A stretch of 64,000 bases of DNA, from positions 2,790,001 to 2,854,000 of the forward strand of contig CP030884.1 of NCBI GenBank assembly GCA_006969385.1. Reading direction: 5' to 3'. Positions 44,430-53,898 of this stretch are shown piece after piece. This stretch comes from Planctomycetaceae bacterium. GTDB taxonomy: Bacteria > Planctomycetota > Phycisphaerae > UBA1845 > UTPLA1. Position numbers and translations under genes: made by a program. The notes below the pieces were generated by a model that made no database searches, was not told the origin of the DNA, and was given only the letters and a program-made list of their open reading frames with translations. The first letter of the stretch is position 1; each line of letters begins with the position of its first letter.

Positions 44430-46406
44430 TTACGCGAGCGGCGTCATCTTCTGCATGCTGCCAGATGACGTGCCGTCACGCGTGGTGTTCTTATCCGTTT
44501 GGTTATCGCTATCATCCGACGCGGGTTGCATCGGTTGAGCGTCTTCGCTGTCGATCGGTTTGATGACAGCCTTGTCGGCACGCTTGCGCGGGAACGGCGT
44601 CTTGCTCGGCGTGCGGCTGTTATCGGCAGGCGTCATTTGCATCGGTGTCATGGTGCCGGTCGTCGTCGATGCTTTCGAAGCAGGCGACTTCGCTTTCGAT
44701 GACGTGTTCGACGACGGCGTCATCGTCCCTTCCGATTCGTTCCATCGAAATGTGGCCGTTGTCGTCGTCGCGCTCTGCTGGTTTGAAGTCGTCGCCTTCA
44801 TCGGCGGCGTCTTCTTGTTCGACGATGCGCTCGAATTTCCGGTTGTGGCCTTCATCGACTGCGGCTTCGTGCTCGACGACCGCCGCGCGTTTTTCACCTT
44901 AGCCGGCTGTTGCGGACGCGGTGTTGCTACCTCGACCATCGGCGTGGCGTCCGTATTGCGGTTCGCGTCTGCTGGCGTAAACCACTTCTGCCAAGTCGTT
45001 TCGGCCATCTTCTGATCGGCCTCATACGACGGGTCGTAAGCGATGTCCTGAACCTCGGGCTCAGTCGTCGCTACACGGGAGTAAGACGGGTCCGAAACCG
45101 ATTGCATCGGCGTCATGGGCGTCGCAGACGAACCGTCTTCGTCCGGCTTCGACGCGTTGTTCCAATCCGATTCATCCCAGTCGTCCGACCATTCATCGCT
45201 CGACTCGTCGTCGCCGTTCCAATCGTCTTGTTCGTTGGCAAACGAATTCGTCGTCGAAGCGCTCGGTTGCATCGGTGCGATGGTCTTCAAGGGCAGAATA
45301 ACGCGCGACTCCGAAGTCGAATCGGGCGCGGGCTGCATCGGCGTCATTGCCGTCGTCGTGCGCGGCGGTCGGCTGTTCACGACGTTGCGGGGCGGGCCCA
45401 TGCGATTCGTCGTTGGGGCACTGCTTGCGACCGGTGTCATCGACGGCACGTCGTTCGTCGTCGTCGCGAACGTGGGTTCGCTCGTGGAAGCGGACGTACT
45501 TGTTTCGGTTGGCGAATCGTTCGTCGCAAACGTCTCCGTCGGTCGAGTCCGTGGCGGTCGACTGTTCACGATCGTCGGCGCGGCCGGCTGCATTGATTCG
45601 TACGACGGGGCCGTCGGTGTCGGAGTAGGTTCGACTTGCGCCGTGCGAACCGGGAACGGTTCCGTCGGCACATTCGAAGGCGGCATGCCGCCCGACTGTG
45701 GGTTTGACAGCGTCGCCAGAATCTCCTCATCCGCCGGATGGTGCGGCGCATGGCGCGCCAGGGCTACGGCCTGCGTCGCTTTTTCGCGCACGCCCGGTAG
45801 GCGCGGGTTCATTGCCAACGCTTCGTTAAACGCCCAAGCGCTCGCGACATAGTCGCGCTCCTGCATGCGAATCACGCCGAGGTTATAGAACGCCTGATCC
45901 TGCGGCACGACCTGCGCGAAGTTCATCAGCGCCTGTTCGGTGCGACCGGCCTTGGCATGGCAGATGGCCAGATTCATGCGTGCTCGATGAAAGTTCGGCG
46001 AAATCGCCAGCGCCGCATCGAGCATCTGTTCGGCATCGTCGAGACGATCCATGCGCATGAGCGTAAAACCGAGATTGTTGCGCAGGCTCGCTTCGTCGGC
46101 ACCTTTTTCGATCGCCATCTGCAGCGTGTCTTGCGCCTTATCGAGGTAGCCCAGCTTGACGTAAAGCACGGCCAACCGGTGATAGGCCAACGCCATATCG
46201 GGCTCGTTCTCGATTACGTGTTCGTATTGCTTCGTGGCACCGGCATAGTTGCCCGTGGCTTCGAGCATGCGGGCCGAGGCCAGGTGCGTTTTGGTGCTAA
46301 TGCGTGGGCCTTGCGCGATACCGCTCTTGCCGCCCGGCGTACAACCGGAGGGAAGGGCCAACACGCCGCCAGCTATTGCAATGATCAAAAGTGATTTGCG
46401 TATCAT
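44430..46406 (-). CDS. TPR lipoprotein with long Ser/Thr/Pro-rich tail
   Basis: A 658-residue predicted lipoprotein. The start at 46406 follows GGAGGAG and opens with a signal peptide and lipobox (VLALPSGC); the frame extends upstream to 46799 but there overlaps another gene. Residues about 40-230 contain several TPR units (YAGATKQYEHVIENEPDMAL and similar). The remaining 420 residues are low complexity with repeated peptides: NSRPPRT twice, and MTPMQ or PMQP at least five times. The same pattern of helical repeats plus disordered tail is seen in envelope assembly factors. It is 19 bp from the OmpA-like lipoprotein gene upstream and ends in a terminator. Confidence 0.75.
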   Translation of the reverse strand: MIRKSLLIIAIAGGVLALPSGCTPGGKSGIAQGPRISTKTHLASARMLEATGNYAGATKQYEHVIENEPDMALAYHRLAVLYVKLGYLDKAQDTLQMAIEKGADEASLRNNLGFTLMRMDRLDDAEQMLDAALAISPNFHRARMNLAICHAKAGRTEQALMNFAQVVPQDQAFYNLGVIRMQERDYVASAWAFNEALAMNPRLPGVREKATQAVALARHAPHHPADEEILATLSNPQSGGMPPSNVPTEPFPVRTAQVEPTPTPTAPSYESMQPAAPTIVNSRPPRTRPTETFATNDSPTETSTSASTSEPTFATTTNDVPSMTPVASSAPTTNRMGPPRNVVNSRPPRTTTAMTPMQPAPDSTSESRVILPLKTIAPMQPSASTTNSFANEQDDWNGDDESSDEWSDDWDESDWNNASKPDEDGSSATPMTPMQSVSDPSYSRVATTEPEVQDIAYDPSYEADQKMAETTWQKWFTPADANRNTDATPMVEVATPRPQQPAKVKNARRSSSTKPQSMKATTGNSSASSNKKTPPMKATTSNQQSATTTTATFRWNESEGTMTPSSNTSSKAKSPASKASTTTGTMTPMQMTPADNSRTPSKTPFPRKRADKAVIKPIDSEDAQPMQPASDDSDNQTDKNTTRDGTSSGSMQKMTPLA

Positions 46407-46425
46407 GATTGGCTCCTCCGGAGAT

Positions 46426-46968
46426 TTAGTTTCCACCGCCTGCACCACCGCCGCCTGCTCCTGCGCCCGGTCCGAGCCGGTAAGCGCTGCCGCGCGGTTC
46501 AGCTTGTTGCGCGACGCCGCGTCCATCGACCGCTTCGACCGCGTCCATGCCGCGACCGCCGGCCATACCGAAGGCCACTTGAATGGGCTTCTTACCAACC
46601 GTGTAGGTCGATAAGAACTGTCGCGCCGATGCCAAACGGGCGCCAGCCAAGCCGCTGTCGCCCAAGCTGGTGTCGTAGTTAATGGTGCCGCCGGTGTCTT
46701 GCATGATCTCAGCCAGCCGCGCGAGCTGCGCTTCGCCCGCGCCCGATAGGTGCGAGGTACCCGGCACAAAGTGCATGTCGGCAATCGCGCGCTGGGCAAG
46801 CAGGCCGTTGTCCTGGTGATAGGCGAAGAATTCCGCCAGCTCGCGCCGCGATTCGGCGGCGTCGTAGGGCGGCGTATTCATGGTGGCCGGGTCTTCCGGC
46901 TGATTGCAGCCGATCGAGATGAGCGTGACCAAGGCAAGGGTCGCGCCGGTAAAACGCTGGGAACGCAT
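46426..46968 (-). CDS. Lipoprotein with OmpA-like C-terminal fragment
   Basis: A 180-residue predicted lipoprotein (signal ending LISIGC). The centre, ADMHFVPGTSHLSGAGEAQL followed by 'GARLASARQFL', resembles the peptidoglycan-binding OmpA domain, but key repeats are short so the domain is partial or divergent. The tail is Gly/Ala-rich (GPGAGAGGGGAGGGN). It is the first gene of an apparent two-gene operon with the TPR lipoprotein, 19 bp apart. The ATG at 46968 is preferred over 47010. Confidence 0.65.
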   Translation of the reverse strand: MRSQRFTGATLALVTLISIGCNQPEDPATMNTPPYDAAESRRELAEFFAYHQDNGLLAQRAIADMHFVPGTSHLSGAGEAQLARLAEIMQDTGGTINYDTSLGDSGLAGARLASARQFLSTYTVGKKPIQVAFGMAGGRGMDAVEAVDGRGVAQQAEPRGSAYRLGPGAGAGGGGAGGGN

Positions 46969-47253
46969 GGTGGTAACTCCGCGGCGAAAAACGAAAGCAG
47001 AAACGTGCATTGTCCTTTACGCGCGGCCTCGATTCGCATGCGTGTTTCTCGCAGGCTGGCCGCCGCTTGTCACCAAGCCGTGGGGTGCGAGCGCAGAGCG
47101 CCGGGGGACCTGTCTCGGTCTCATGCGGGCTATGCGGCTCGCGGGCTTCGGCTCAATGGCAAGTCTAAAATACGTCGAACCGGGAGGGCTGGAGAAATTA
47201 GGTGGTTTTGAACAATTATGGACGGTCCGCTAATAGGCGCGCGGGTCATATTG
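46969..47253. other. Divergent intergenic region
   Basis: About 285 bases between the OmpA-like gene and pncB. Promoter and operator candidates for pncB are annotated at its right end. Nothing else is clear. Confidence 0.4.
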
Positions 47254-47280
47254 TTGACGACTGGTGCTTCTTAGTGTAAT
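47254..47280 (+). promoter_or_regulatory. Candidate promoter of the NAD-salvage operon
   Basis: TTGACG at 47254-47259 and TGTAAT at 47275-47280 with a 15-bp spacer. The spacer is short, so activity might be weak or regulated. Confidence 0.45.
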
Positions 47281-47290
47281 TTTGACACTA
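47272..47290 (+). promoter_or_regulatory. Candidate NrtR operator
   Basis: An inverted repeat TAGTGT, 7 bp, ACACTA covers the -10 element and touches the first base of the pncB ATG. A dimeric repressor bound here would block transcription. It is proposed as the site of the NrtR-type regulator encoded two genes on; the assignment is inference. Confidence 0.45.
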
Positions 47291-48777
47291 TGAACAATAT
47301 CGGAATCACCACGCCCGCCACGCTCTACAAACCCTCATTAATGCTGCTCACCGATCTGTATCAGCTCACCATGGCATATGGCTATTGGAAGTGCGGCATG
47401 GCCGATCACGAAGCCGTTTTCAGCATGTCATTTCGCCAAAATCCGTTCGACGGCGGCTACGGCATTAGCTGCGGCTTGGGATATCTGACCGGCTACCTCA
47501 ACGAGTTTCATTTCGATGAAGAGGACCTGTCCTATCTCGCCTCTTTACGCGGTAATGACGACGGACCGCTGTTTGACGACGGCTTCCTGCAATATTTGCG
47601 CGAATTGCGCCTGACCTGCGATGTCGATGCCATTCCCGAAGGCACGGTGGTATTTCCGCACGAACCGTTGGTGCAGGTAACGGGTCCGATCATTCAGGCG
47701 CAAATCCTTGAGACGCCCATTCTGAACATCATCAACTATCAAACGTTGGTGGCGACCAAAGCGGCACGCGTCTGTGGGGCGGCGCGCGGTGAACCCGTGA
47801 TGGAGTTCGGGCTTCGGCGCGCCCAAGGCATCGATGGCGCCTTGGCCGCCAGTCGCGCGGCCTATATCGGTGGCTGCGCGGGTACGTCGAATGTATTGGC
47901 GGGTCGGCTATTTGGCATTCCGGTCAAAGGCACACACGCACATAGTTGGGTGATGAGCTTCACTGAAGAAATGGATGCTTTCGAAGCCTACGCCGAAGCC
48001 ATGCCCAATAACTGCGTATTGCTGGTTGATACCTATGACTCGATCGAAGGGGTACGCAAGGCGGTGCAGGTGGGTAAACGCCTACGCGAACGCGGCCATG
48101 AGATGGCGGGCGTGCGCTTGGATTCGGGCGACTTGGCCTACCTTAGCATCGAAGCGCGACGGATTCTCGATGAAGGCGGCTTTCCCGATGCGATGATCGT
48201 GGCCAGTAACGATCTCGATGAACACATCATCGACAGCCTCAAACAGCAAGACGCGAAGATCGGCGTATGGGGCGTTGGTACGAAACTGATCACGGGCTAC
48301 GACCAACCGGCACTCGGTGGTGTGTATAAGATGACGGCGGTGCGCGGACCGGATGAAGACTGGCGCTACACGCTGAAGCTCTCCGAACAGTCGATCAAGA
48401 TATCCAACCCCGGCATTCTTCAGGTGCGGCGCTACCATCGCGACGGGTTATTCTTAGCCGATGCCATTTACGATGCCGCCACCAACATCGACGACGGCTG
48501 CACCATCATCGACCCGCTCGATATGACGCGCCGTAAACATATGCCCGGTGACGTTGCTCATACGGATCTGTTGGTGCCCGTTTTTCGCAAGGGTGAACAG
48601 GTCTTTGAAGTGCACGCGCTCGATAACTCGCGCGGTTGGGTGCATAAGCAACTCGCCGCGCTGCACCCGACGATCAAACGCCTCACCAATCCGCACCAAT
48701 ACCCCGTCGGTCTCGAACAATCGTTGTTTGAATTGAAGACCGACCTGATTCTTAAGCTGCGCGAGAAGGCGCGATGA
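47290..48777 (+). CDS. pncB: Nicotinate phosphoribosyltransferase
   Basis: A 495-residue enzyme making nicotinate mononucleotide from nicotinate and PRPP, using ATP, in NAD salvage. Family blocks are intact: [15 protein letters not shown] at the N-terminus, [32 protein letters not shown] (with the histidine that is phosphorylated in the family), [22 protein letters not shown] and [10 protein letters not shown]. The length fits the long bacterial form. Its stop overlaps the ATG of the NrtR-like gene (ATGA), so it heads a coupled pair. A candidate operator overlaps its own start codon. Confidence 0.93.
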   Translation: MNNIGITTPATLYKPSLMLLTDLYQLTMAYGYWKCGMADHEAVFSMSFRQNPFDGGYGISCGLGYLTGYLNEFHFDEEDLSYLASLRGNDDGPLFDDGFLQYLRELRLTCDVDAIPEGTVVFPHEPLVQVTGPIIQAQILETPILNIINYQTLVATKAARVCGAARGEPVMEFGLRRAQGIDGALAASRAAYIGGCAGTSNVLAGRLFGIPVKGTHAHSWVMSFTEEMDAFEAYAEAMPNNCVLLVDTYDSIEGVRKAVQVGKRLRERGHEMAGVRLDSGDLAYLSIEARRILDEGGFPDAMIVASNDLDEHIIDSLKQQDAKIGVWGVGTKLITGYDQPALGGVYKMTAVRGPDEDWRYTLKLSEQSIKISNPGILQVRRYHRDGLFLADAIYDAATNIDDGCTIIDPLDMTRRKHMPGDVAHTDLLVPVFRKGEQVFEVHALDNSRGWVHKQLAALHPTIKRLTNPHQYPVGLEQSLFELKTDLILKLREKAR

Positions 48778-49463
48778 GCTTTACGTACGACTATCCCCGA
48801 CCGGCCGTGACGGTCGATTGCGTCGTCTTCGGTTTACAAGAGCAGCGCCTGCGCGTGTTGTTAATTCGCCGCGGTCGCCCACCGTTTGAGGGGCAATGGG
48901 CGCTACCCGGCGGTTTTGTCGACATGGATGAAGACTTGGAAGCTTCTGCGCGACGCGAATTGCAAGAAGAAACCGGCCTGCGCGATATATTCCTCGAGCA
49001 GCTTTACACATTCGGCATGCCCGGTCGCGACCCGCGCGGTCGAACGATATCCGTTGCTTACTATGCGCTGGTGAACACGGTGAACCATCCACCCCGCGCG
49101 GATGACGACGCGGCCGAGGCCGAATGGGTGGATGTCGATCGGGCACGCACGCTCGCCTTCGATCATGATGAGATTTTAGCCACCGCCCTCGCGCGCTTGC
49201 GCGGCAAGGTGCGCTATCAACCCATCGGGTTTGAGTTGTTACCGCGCAAGTTCACGCTCTCACAATTGCAACAGTTGTATGAAGTGATTTTGGAACGAGA
49301 GCTCGACAAACGGAACTTTCGGCGAAGGATTTTGGCGATGGATTTGTTGGTCGAACTCGATGAGAAGCAACAGGATGTTTCCCACCGCGCGGCCCGGTTG
49401 TATCGCTTCGACAAGCGCAAGTATCGAAGTTTGGAAGAAAGTGGGTTTGTGTTTGAGTTGTAA
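48774..49463 (+). CDS. nrtR: NrtR-type Nudix regulator of NAD metabolism
   Basis: A 229-residue protein. Residues 10-140 are a Nudix domain with an intact box from Gly47 to Leu69 (GFVDMDE, then REL-x-EE-x-GL), so ADP-ribose or a related nucleotide can bind and may be hydrolysed. Residues about 150-229 ([40 protein letters not shown]) are the winged helix-turn-helix typical of NrtR, which represses NAD genes and is released by ADP-ribose. Its ATG overlaps the pncB stop and pncA follows after 57 bp, the classic setting for this regulator. Confidence 0.88.
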   Translation: MSFTYDYPRPAVTVDCVVFGLQEQRLRVLLIRRGRPPFEGQWALPGGFVDMDEDLEASARRELQEETGLRDIFLEQLYTFGMPGRDPRGRTISVAYYALVNTVNHPPRADDDAAEAEWVDVDRARTLAFDHDEILATALARLRGKVRYQPIGFELLPRKFTLSQLQQLYEVILERELDKRNFRRRILAMDLLVELDEKQQDVSHRAARLYRFDKRKYRSLEESGFVFEL

Positions 49464-49520
49464 TCGATAGGAACATCAACGCATCCGCATTGAATCCCAC
49501 GAATTCATCCGTGATAAAAA

Positions 49521-50159
49521 ATGTACAACCCCACCAACGCACTCATCCTCGTGGACATCCAAAACGACTTTCTCCCCGGTGGGGCGCTGGCGGTTCCGCA
49601 TGGCGACGAGGTCATCTCGGTTGCCAACCAACTGATACCGCACTTCGAACTTGTTGTTGCGACGCAGGATTGGCACCCGCGCGAGCACGCCAGCTTTGCC
49701 AGCAACCATCCCGGGCAAGAAATCGGCAACGTCATCACGGTCGAAGGTCTCGACCAAATCATGTGGCCCGTGCACTGCGTACAAAACACGCCCGGTGCCG
49801 AATTCGCGGACGACTTAAACACCGACCGAGTTAGCCATATTTTCAAAAAAGGCACCGACCCGCACTTCGACAGCTACAGCGGCTTCTTTGATAACGGTCA
49901 TCACACGGCCACGGGCTTGAGCGATTTTCTCAAGGCGAAGCACGTGCAGCGCGTGTTCGTGCTTGGCCTTGCCACCGACTACTGCGTCAAGTTCACCGTC
50001 CTCGACGCATTGCAACTCGGATTTGAAACGGTGCTAATCGAAGACGGCTGTCGCGGCGTAAATCTAAATGAGGGCGACGTGGCGGCGGCCATTGCAACGA
50101 TGCGGCAACATGGCGCGGAAGTGCGGCAAACGGCACAAGTTTTGCAACCTGCAAGCTAA
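49521..50159 (+). CDS. pncA: Nicotinamidase
   Basis: A 212-residue isochorismatase-fold enzyme that deamidates nicotinamide to nicotinate, feeding PncB. The catalytic triad is visible: Asp12 in LVDIQNDF, Lys110 in FKKGTDP and Cys155 in ATDYCVKFT. Metal ligands Asp50, His52 (TQDWHP) and His85 (VHCVQNTPGAE) are present, and the cis-peptide segment is usual. It is the last gene of the NAD-salvage run and probably shares its regulation. Confidence 0.95.
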   Translation: MYNPTNALILVDIQNDFLPGGALAVPHGDEVISVANQLIPHFELVVATQDWHPREHASFASNHPGQEIGNVITVEGLDQIMWPVHCVQNTPGAEFADDLNTDRVSHIFKKGTDPHFDSYSGFFDNGHHTATGLSDFLKAKHVQRVFVLGLATDYCVKFTVLDALQLGFETVLIEDGCRGVNLNEGDVAAAIATMRQHGAEVRQTAQVLQPAS

Positions 50160-50390
50160 CGCGATCGACAGGCTGCCAAGGGGTGTCGTAGTAAGGGCTT
50201 GCCGTAGCGGGTTTCGGCAGCGTCATGACGATCTGTCAGCCAATAAGCGGGCGGCGGCTGTCATCGTGACACAAACCAAGGCCCGAGAAAACGGGTTCAG
50301 CCGCCGAGTAGAAAGATGGCTAGAATTTCAACCGACCGACGGAACTAGAACATAAAGGAAACCGTCGCTGCGATCGGTGGAGGAACGAAC

Positions 50391-51089
50391 ATGCTGAGCT
50401 TTTTTGTTTTTGACATGAACTACTTGCTGCTTGTCATGCTGCCCGGCATGGTGCTGGCGGGTTGGGCGCAGTCGCGCCTCCGTTCAGCCTATGACCGTGG
50501 CAATCGGCAGATGGCCAGCTCCGGCCTCACGGGGGCCCAAACGGCCCAACGCATTCTAGATATGCAAGGCATCCATAATGTGCGTATCGAGCGCGAGCCA
50601 AGCTTCCTTGGCGATCATTACGATCCGCGCAACAAGGTGCTGCGTTTGAGCCCCGACGTCTACGACGGGCGGACGATTGCCTCCGTGGGGATCGCCGCTC
50701 ACGAAGTGGGGCACGCGATACAAGATGCGCGGCGCTATGGCGCGCTGGTCGTTCGCAATGGGATGGTGCCGCTGGCGTCGACCGGCAGTTCCTTGTCGAT
50801 GATCGTCCTGATGGCCGGTTTGTTTATCCAGTCCTCCGGCTTGTTGTTGCTGGGGGTGGGGTTGTTTTCGTTGACGGTGATCTTTCAGATCGTCAACCTG
50901 CCGGTGGAGTTCGACGCATCGCGTCGCGCCCGCGCCGTGCTGGTCGACGGTGGCATCGTCACGCCTCAGGAGGATCCGCTGGTCGGAAAGGTTCTCAATG
51001 CCGCCGCGCTCACCTATGTGGCCGCGACGGTGACCGCGATACTGCAATTGGTCTGGTTCCTGATGCAGGCTTTGGGGTCGCGTGAGTAG
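50391..51089 (+). CDS. Membrane zinc metallopeptidase (YugP/PF04298 family)
   Basis: A 232-residue membrane protein with the zinc-site motif HEVGHAIQ near residue 104, preceded by DHYDPRNKVLRLSPDVYDGR, which is characteristic of the family once called DUF and now neutral zinc metallopeptidase-like. Hydrophobic helices flank it: MNYLLLVMLPGMVLAGWAQS at the N-terminus, a long pair at about 125-165, and one at the C-terminus. The third ligand is probably within the later EFDASRRA segment. The substrate is unknown. A terminator follows at 51119. Confidence 0.88.
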   Translation: MLSFFVFDMNYLLLVMLPGMVLAGWAQSRLRSAYDRGNRQMASSGLTGAQTAQRILDMQGIHNVRIEREPSFLGDHYDPRNKVLRLSPDVYDGRTIASVGIAAHEVGHAIQDARRYGALVVRNGMVPLASTGSSLSMIVLMAGLFIQSSGLLLLGVGLFSLTVIFQIVNLPVEFDASRRARAVLVDGGIVTPQEDPLVGKVLNAAALTYVAATVTAILQLVWFLMQALGSRE

Positions 51090-51118
51090 CCCCGCTTCCG
51101 ATTTCATTCGATCGCGAC

Positions 51119-51155
51119 AAGTGCCCTCGTAATAAAACGCGGGGGCACTTTTTTT
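51119..51155 (+). terminator. Rho-independent terminator of the metallopeptidase gene
   Basis: An 11-bp stem (arm AAGTGCCCTCG, one G-U pair, 10-nt loop) followed by a T-run, 30 bp past the stop. Confidence 0.9.
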
Positions 51156-51207
51156 GTATTCCGGAGGACGACGGAAATTAAGTATGGCCCCTGTCTTATG
51201 AAGTGCG

Positions 51208-52803
51208 TTACATGTCGAACGCTCCAAACTCATTGAGTTCCATCGTCGTGGGCTCGGTGTTTTCGTCCACCTCATCATTGCTACTTTCAACCACCTCAAT
51301 CTCGTCGCCGACCATCACGAACTGTTGATGCTTCACATTCATGGGGTGCGGTATCGGCGGCAACCCGGCTAGTTCGCGCGCGCTGTTTTCAGCCGCCACT
51401 GCCGCCGGGAATCCCGAATTCACCGAATAAAATGTGGTACCGTCGGCAAGGCCGATTTCTACTATTTCGCTCGGCCCTAGCAGTCCATTGGTATCCGGGT
51501 CGGGCCAGGCGACGATCAGCCAGCGCGTTGGCGCGGTTTGATCGGGCGGCCGCGCGCTCGGGTAAAAGACGAAATCCCCCAACCGATACGCGAGAATATC
51601 TTTGGGAAGCGCGTTGAGATACGCCTGAAACGTCTGCGTGCGCTGCGGTTCCGGCAGGTCATCCGTCACGCTGGTATCAAAGTTGCCGACCACCAAATCG
51701 TAATACGCCGTTGCCGAGTTGGTCTGGATTAGCTCGCCCAGAAAGACCGTGTTGTCCATCACCAGTTCGACGACGTGTTGCGGATAACGCTTGTTTCTGT
51801 TGGCCCAATTCACGTAATTGGTCGTCAGCGTTTCGGTGTCCGGGTTAAACATGCCGAAAGCCCCCGGTCCGGTCATCGTCGCCAGCGTGGTCGAGAATAT
51901 CCAAATGATGAACCCAACCCCAAGTCCAAGTGCCGCAATCGGCATCGGCAAAACGGCCAGCACGGCGCGACCCACGCTAATGCGCTGCGTCGCCTTCAAT
52001 GCCTTGATCGTGCAAACCATCGTCCACGGCCCGCCGACCAACCAGCCCAAGCACGGTACCAGGCTCATCACGTTCGCGCCGGATGCATAATAAAACGCAC
52101 GCTTGGTTGCGAATGCAGGTTGGTAGGGTTGGCCCGTTAACTTCAGTATGCCATGCGCGCTCATGGCCCACAGCCACAACACCAACAGCCCAAACGGCAG
52201 CGCGATCAGCGCACCTAAGGTTTGGCTCGTCACGATACTGAGAAAAAATGGCATGCCCATGGTAGGGCCCGCGCCGGGAGCGCCCGGCCCCGTCGCTGTG
52301 ACCGCCGTAATGAAACCGAAGAAGATCGCCTGCAGCATCGACTGCGCAACGATCGACAGGATGGCGACCAGCAAAATCGAATACGCCGCAAAACGCAACG
52401 CGTCGCGCGTATCGCCGCGCTGCGCGCGACCCAAACCGATCTCGCTCGGTCGCATTACGGCCATGACGAGCGTCTTACGAAATGCTTTAAACCAACCCAA
52501 TTCCGAACGCTGCGTCCACGGAATCTTGTGCGGCTCCGTGTCTTCGGCTTCGTACCCTTCCGCCGGCCGCATGACGGTCTCATCCATGTGGATGTGCACG
52601 CCACACCTAGCACAATCGAACTCGATCGGGTAAAGATGGCCGTCGGCGGTCGTGCCGTAGTAATCCTGATCGCAATGTGGGCAGCAAAACGCGACCTTGC
52701 CCGGCGCGAATTGCATGTCGGTCGGCTTAAAGCCGGTGCCGCACTCGGGGCAGGTGCGCGAATGCAGATTGCTAAGACTGTAGCCACACGTGAGACAACG
52801 CAT
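51208..52803 (-). CDS. Multi-pass membrane protein with N-terminal zinc ribbons
   Basis: A 531-residue protein. Residues 1-75 carry two zinc ribbons (CLTCGYSLSNLHSRTCPECG, and CCPHCDQD paired with FDCARCG). Residues about 115-310 hold four or five hydrophobic helices of Yip1-like arrangement (RFAAYSILLVAILSIVAQSM and following). The C-terminal 200 residues are a soluble extracytoplasmic-type domain. CxxCG-rich N-termini followed by Yip1-like helices are frequent in planctomycete proteins; no function is established. Confidence 0.75.
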   Translation of the reverse strand: MRCLTCGYSLSNLHSRTCPECGTGFKPTDMQFAPGKVAFCCPHCDQDYYGTTADGHLYPIEFDCARCGVHIHMDETVMRPAEGYEAEDTEPHKIPWTQRSELGWFKAFRKTLVMAVMRPSEIGLGRAQRGDTRDALRFAAYSILLVAILSIVAQSMLQAIFFGFITAVTATGPGAPGAGPTMGMPFFLSIVTSQTLGALIALPFGLLVLWLWAMSAHGILKLTGQPYQPAFATKRAFYYASGANVMSLVPCLGWLVGGPWTMVCTIKALKATQRISVGRAVLAVLPMPIAALGLGVGFIIWIFSTTLATMTGPGAFGMFNPDTETLTTNYVNWANRNKRYPQHVVELVMDNTVFLGELIQTNSATAYYDLVVGNFDTSVTDDLPEPQRTQTFQAYLNALPKDILAYRLGDFVFYPSARPPDQTAPTRWLIVAWPDPDTNGLLGPSEIVEIGLADGTTFYSVNSGFPAAVAAENSARELAGLPPIPHPMNVKHQQFVMVGDEIEVVESSNDEVDENTEPTTMELNEFGAFDM

Positions 52804-52867
52804 GATTGCTATGTTAAGAGAGGAACGCGACCGAGCCTACCAGGAAGCTTTTTCTCAAATGAACGAT

Positions 52868-52900
52868 GGGTGCCCCTGCCCCTCTGGGGCTTGGGGACTA
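52868..52900 (+). repeat. GC-rich hairpin repeat copy
   Basis: Near-identical to 34295-34327: GGGTGCCCCTGCCCC, TCT, GGGGCTTGGGGACTA. It lies in the 360-bp gap 52804-53163, which holds three repeat copies and no gene. Confidence 0.8.
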
Positions 52901-52976
52901 CCAACCCTACGCAAGCGCAACGGATTCTGAGATAGCAATTGCGCGTGAGTTATTATGATTAAAAGGAATCACGCTC

Positions 52977-53009
52977 GGGTGCCCCAGCCCGTCCAGCGCT
53001 GGGGGACTA
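52977..53009 (+). repeat. GC-rich hairpin repeat copy
   Basis: GGGTGCCCCAGC then a short loop and GCTGGGGGACTA, same family as the copy about 110 bp upstream. Confidence 0.75.
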
Positions 53010-53087
53010 TAAACCATCGATTTTGCCTTCAACCTAAAACTTCATCCACATAAATCGTTTTGGTTCTAAAACTTTGCGCACTGGCCA

Positions 53088-53140
53088 GAACTCTCTCCCC
53101 GGCCCTCTCCCTGCGAGGGAGACGGAGTAGACGTCACCCA
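53088..53140 (+). repeat. Dispersed repeat, inverted copy of 39141-39189
   Basis: CTCTCCCCGGCCCTCTCCCT, GCG, AGGGAGACGGAGTAGACGTC then ACCCAC. It matches the reverse complement of the 39.1 kb element along about 49 bp with few differences. Confidence 0.8.
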
Positions 53141-53163
53141 CTTTCTCATTCATGGATAAGGTA

Positions 53164-53844
53164 CTACGGCGCAGTTCCCACTTCCACTTCTGTCGACAAC
53201 GTTGCAGATAGCGAGCCGCCCGCAAAGCCATTCACGTCGTTGGTCTCACGTTCACGAATCACTTCGATCCGCACGTTGGCACCTTGCCCGAAACCGGCCT
53301 GCGCGATTTGAGCATCCGTAATGCTCACCATGCCCGTGTCGGTGACCGGCCCGATGTTGAGCACCAACGATTCGCCCAATAGCGATTGCCGCACGACCAC
53401 GCGTACCGTCAGGTCGGCTTCGACGTTGTTCCACGTCACATCGAACCCGCTGAGCGAGACCGCCGTGCCGACCGTCGGCGATGTGATGTCAAACGCGCTC
53501 GGCTCGTTGATCGTCGTCGTTTCAACGCCGCGCGTGGGTTCTACGACGCGCAGGATATACGCGCTGGCCGCCGGTACGCTCGCCGTGAACAAACTGCCGG
53601 CGCGGCTTAACTCGACACCATTGAGTTGAATCGATTGTTCGTCGGTCAGTTCGACGTTCGCGAAACCGGCGATGATCGATCCGCTAAGGATCGCATTGAC
53701 GTCGGTATCCTCGCGCTCGATCGATAACGTGGCGACGGCATCATCCAGCGGCGTGCCGGTGTTCACATTGACGTTCACGTTGCACTGCGCGGCCGTGCAA
53801 ACAAACAGGGCGGTTGTTACTAGGGCGGTTTTCTTCATCAGCAT
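53164..53844 (-). CDS. Lipoprotein of unknown function
   Basis: A 226-residue predicted lipoprotein with a short signal ending in lipobox TAAQC and an Asn/Val-rich mature start (NVNVNVNTG). The remainder is beta-rich, with a segment FDITSPTVGTAVSLSGFDVT that fits an Ig-like or fibronectin-like sandwich. The ATG at 53844 is 7 bases after GAAGGAG; a GTG directly before it is possible. Function is unknown. Confidence 0.65.
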   Translation of the reverse strand: MLMKKTALVTTALFVCTAAQCNVNVNVNTGTPLDDAVATLSIEREDTDVNAILSGSIIAGFANVELTDEQSIQLNGVELSRAGSLFTASVPAASAYILRVVEPTRGVETTTINEPSAFDITSPTVGTAVSLSGFDVTWNNVEADLTVRVVVRQSLLGESLVLNIGPVTDTGMVSITDAQIAQAGFGQGANVRIEVIRERETNDVNGFAGGSLSATLSTEVEVGTAP

Positions 53845-53898
53845 CACGCGACTCCTTCAATCATGGGCGCGAGAGAATGTGTTCGTTTCAGTTGCTAT

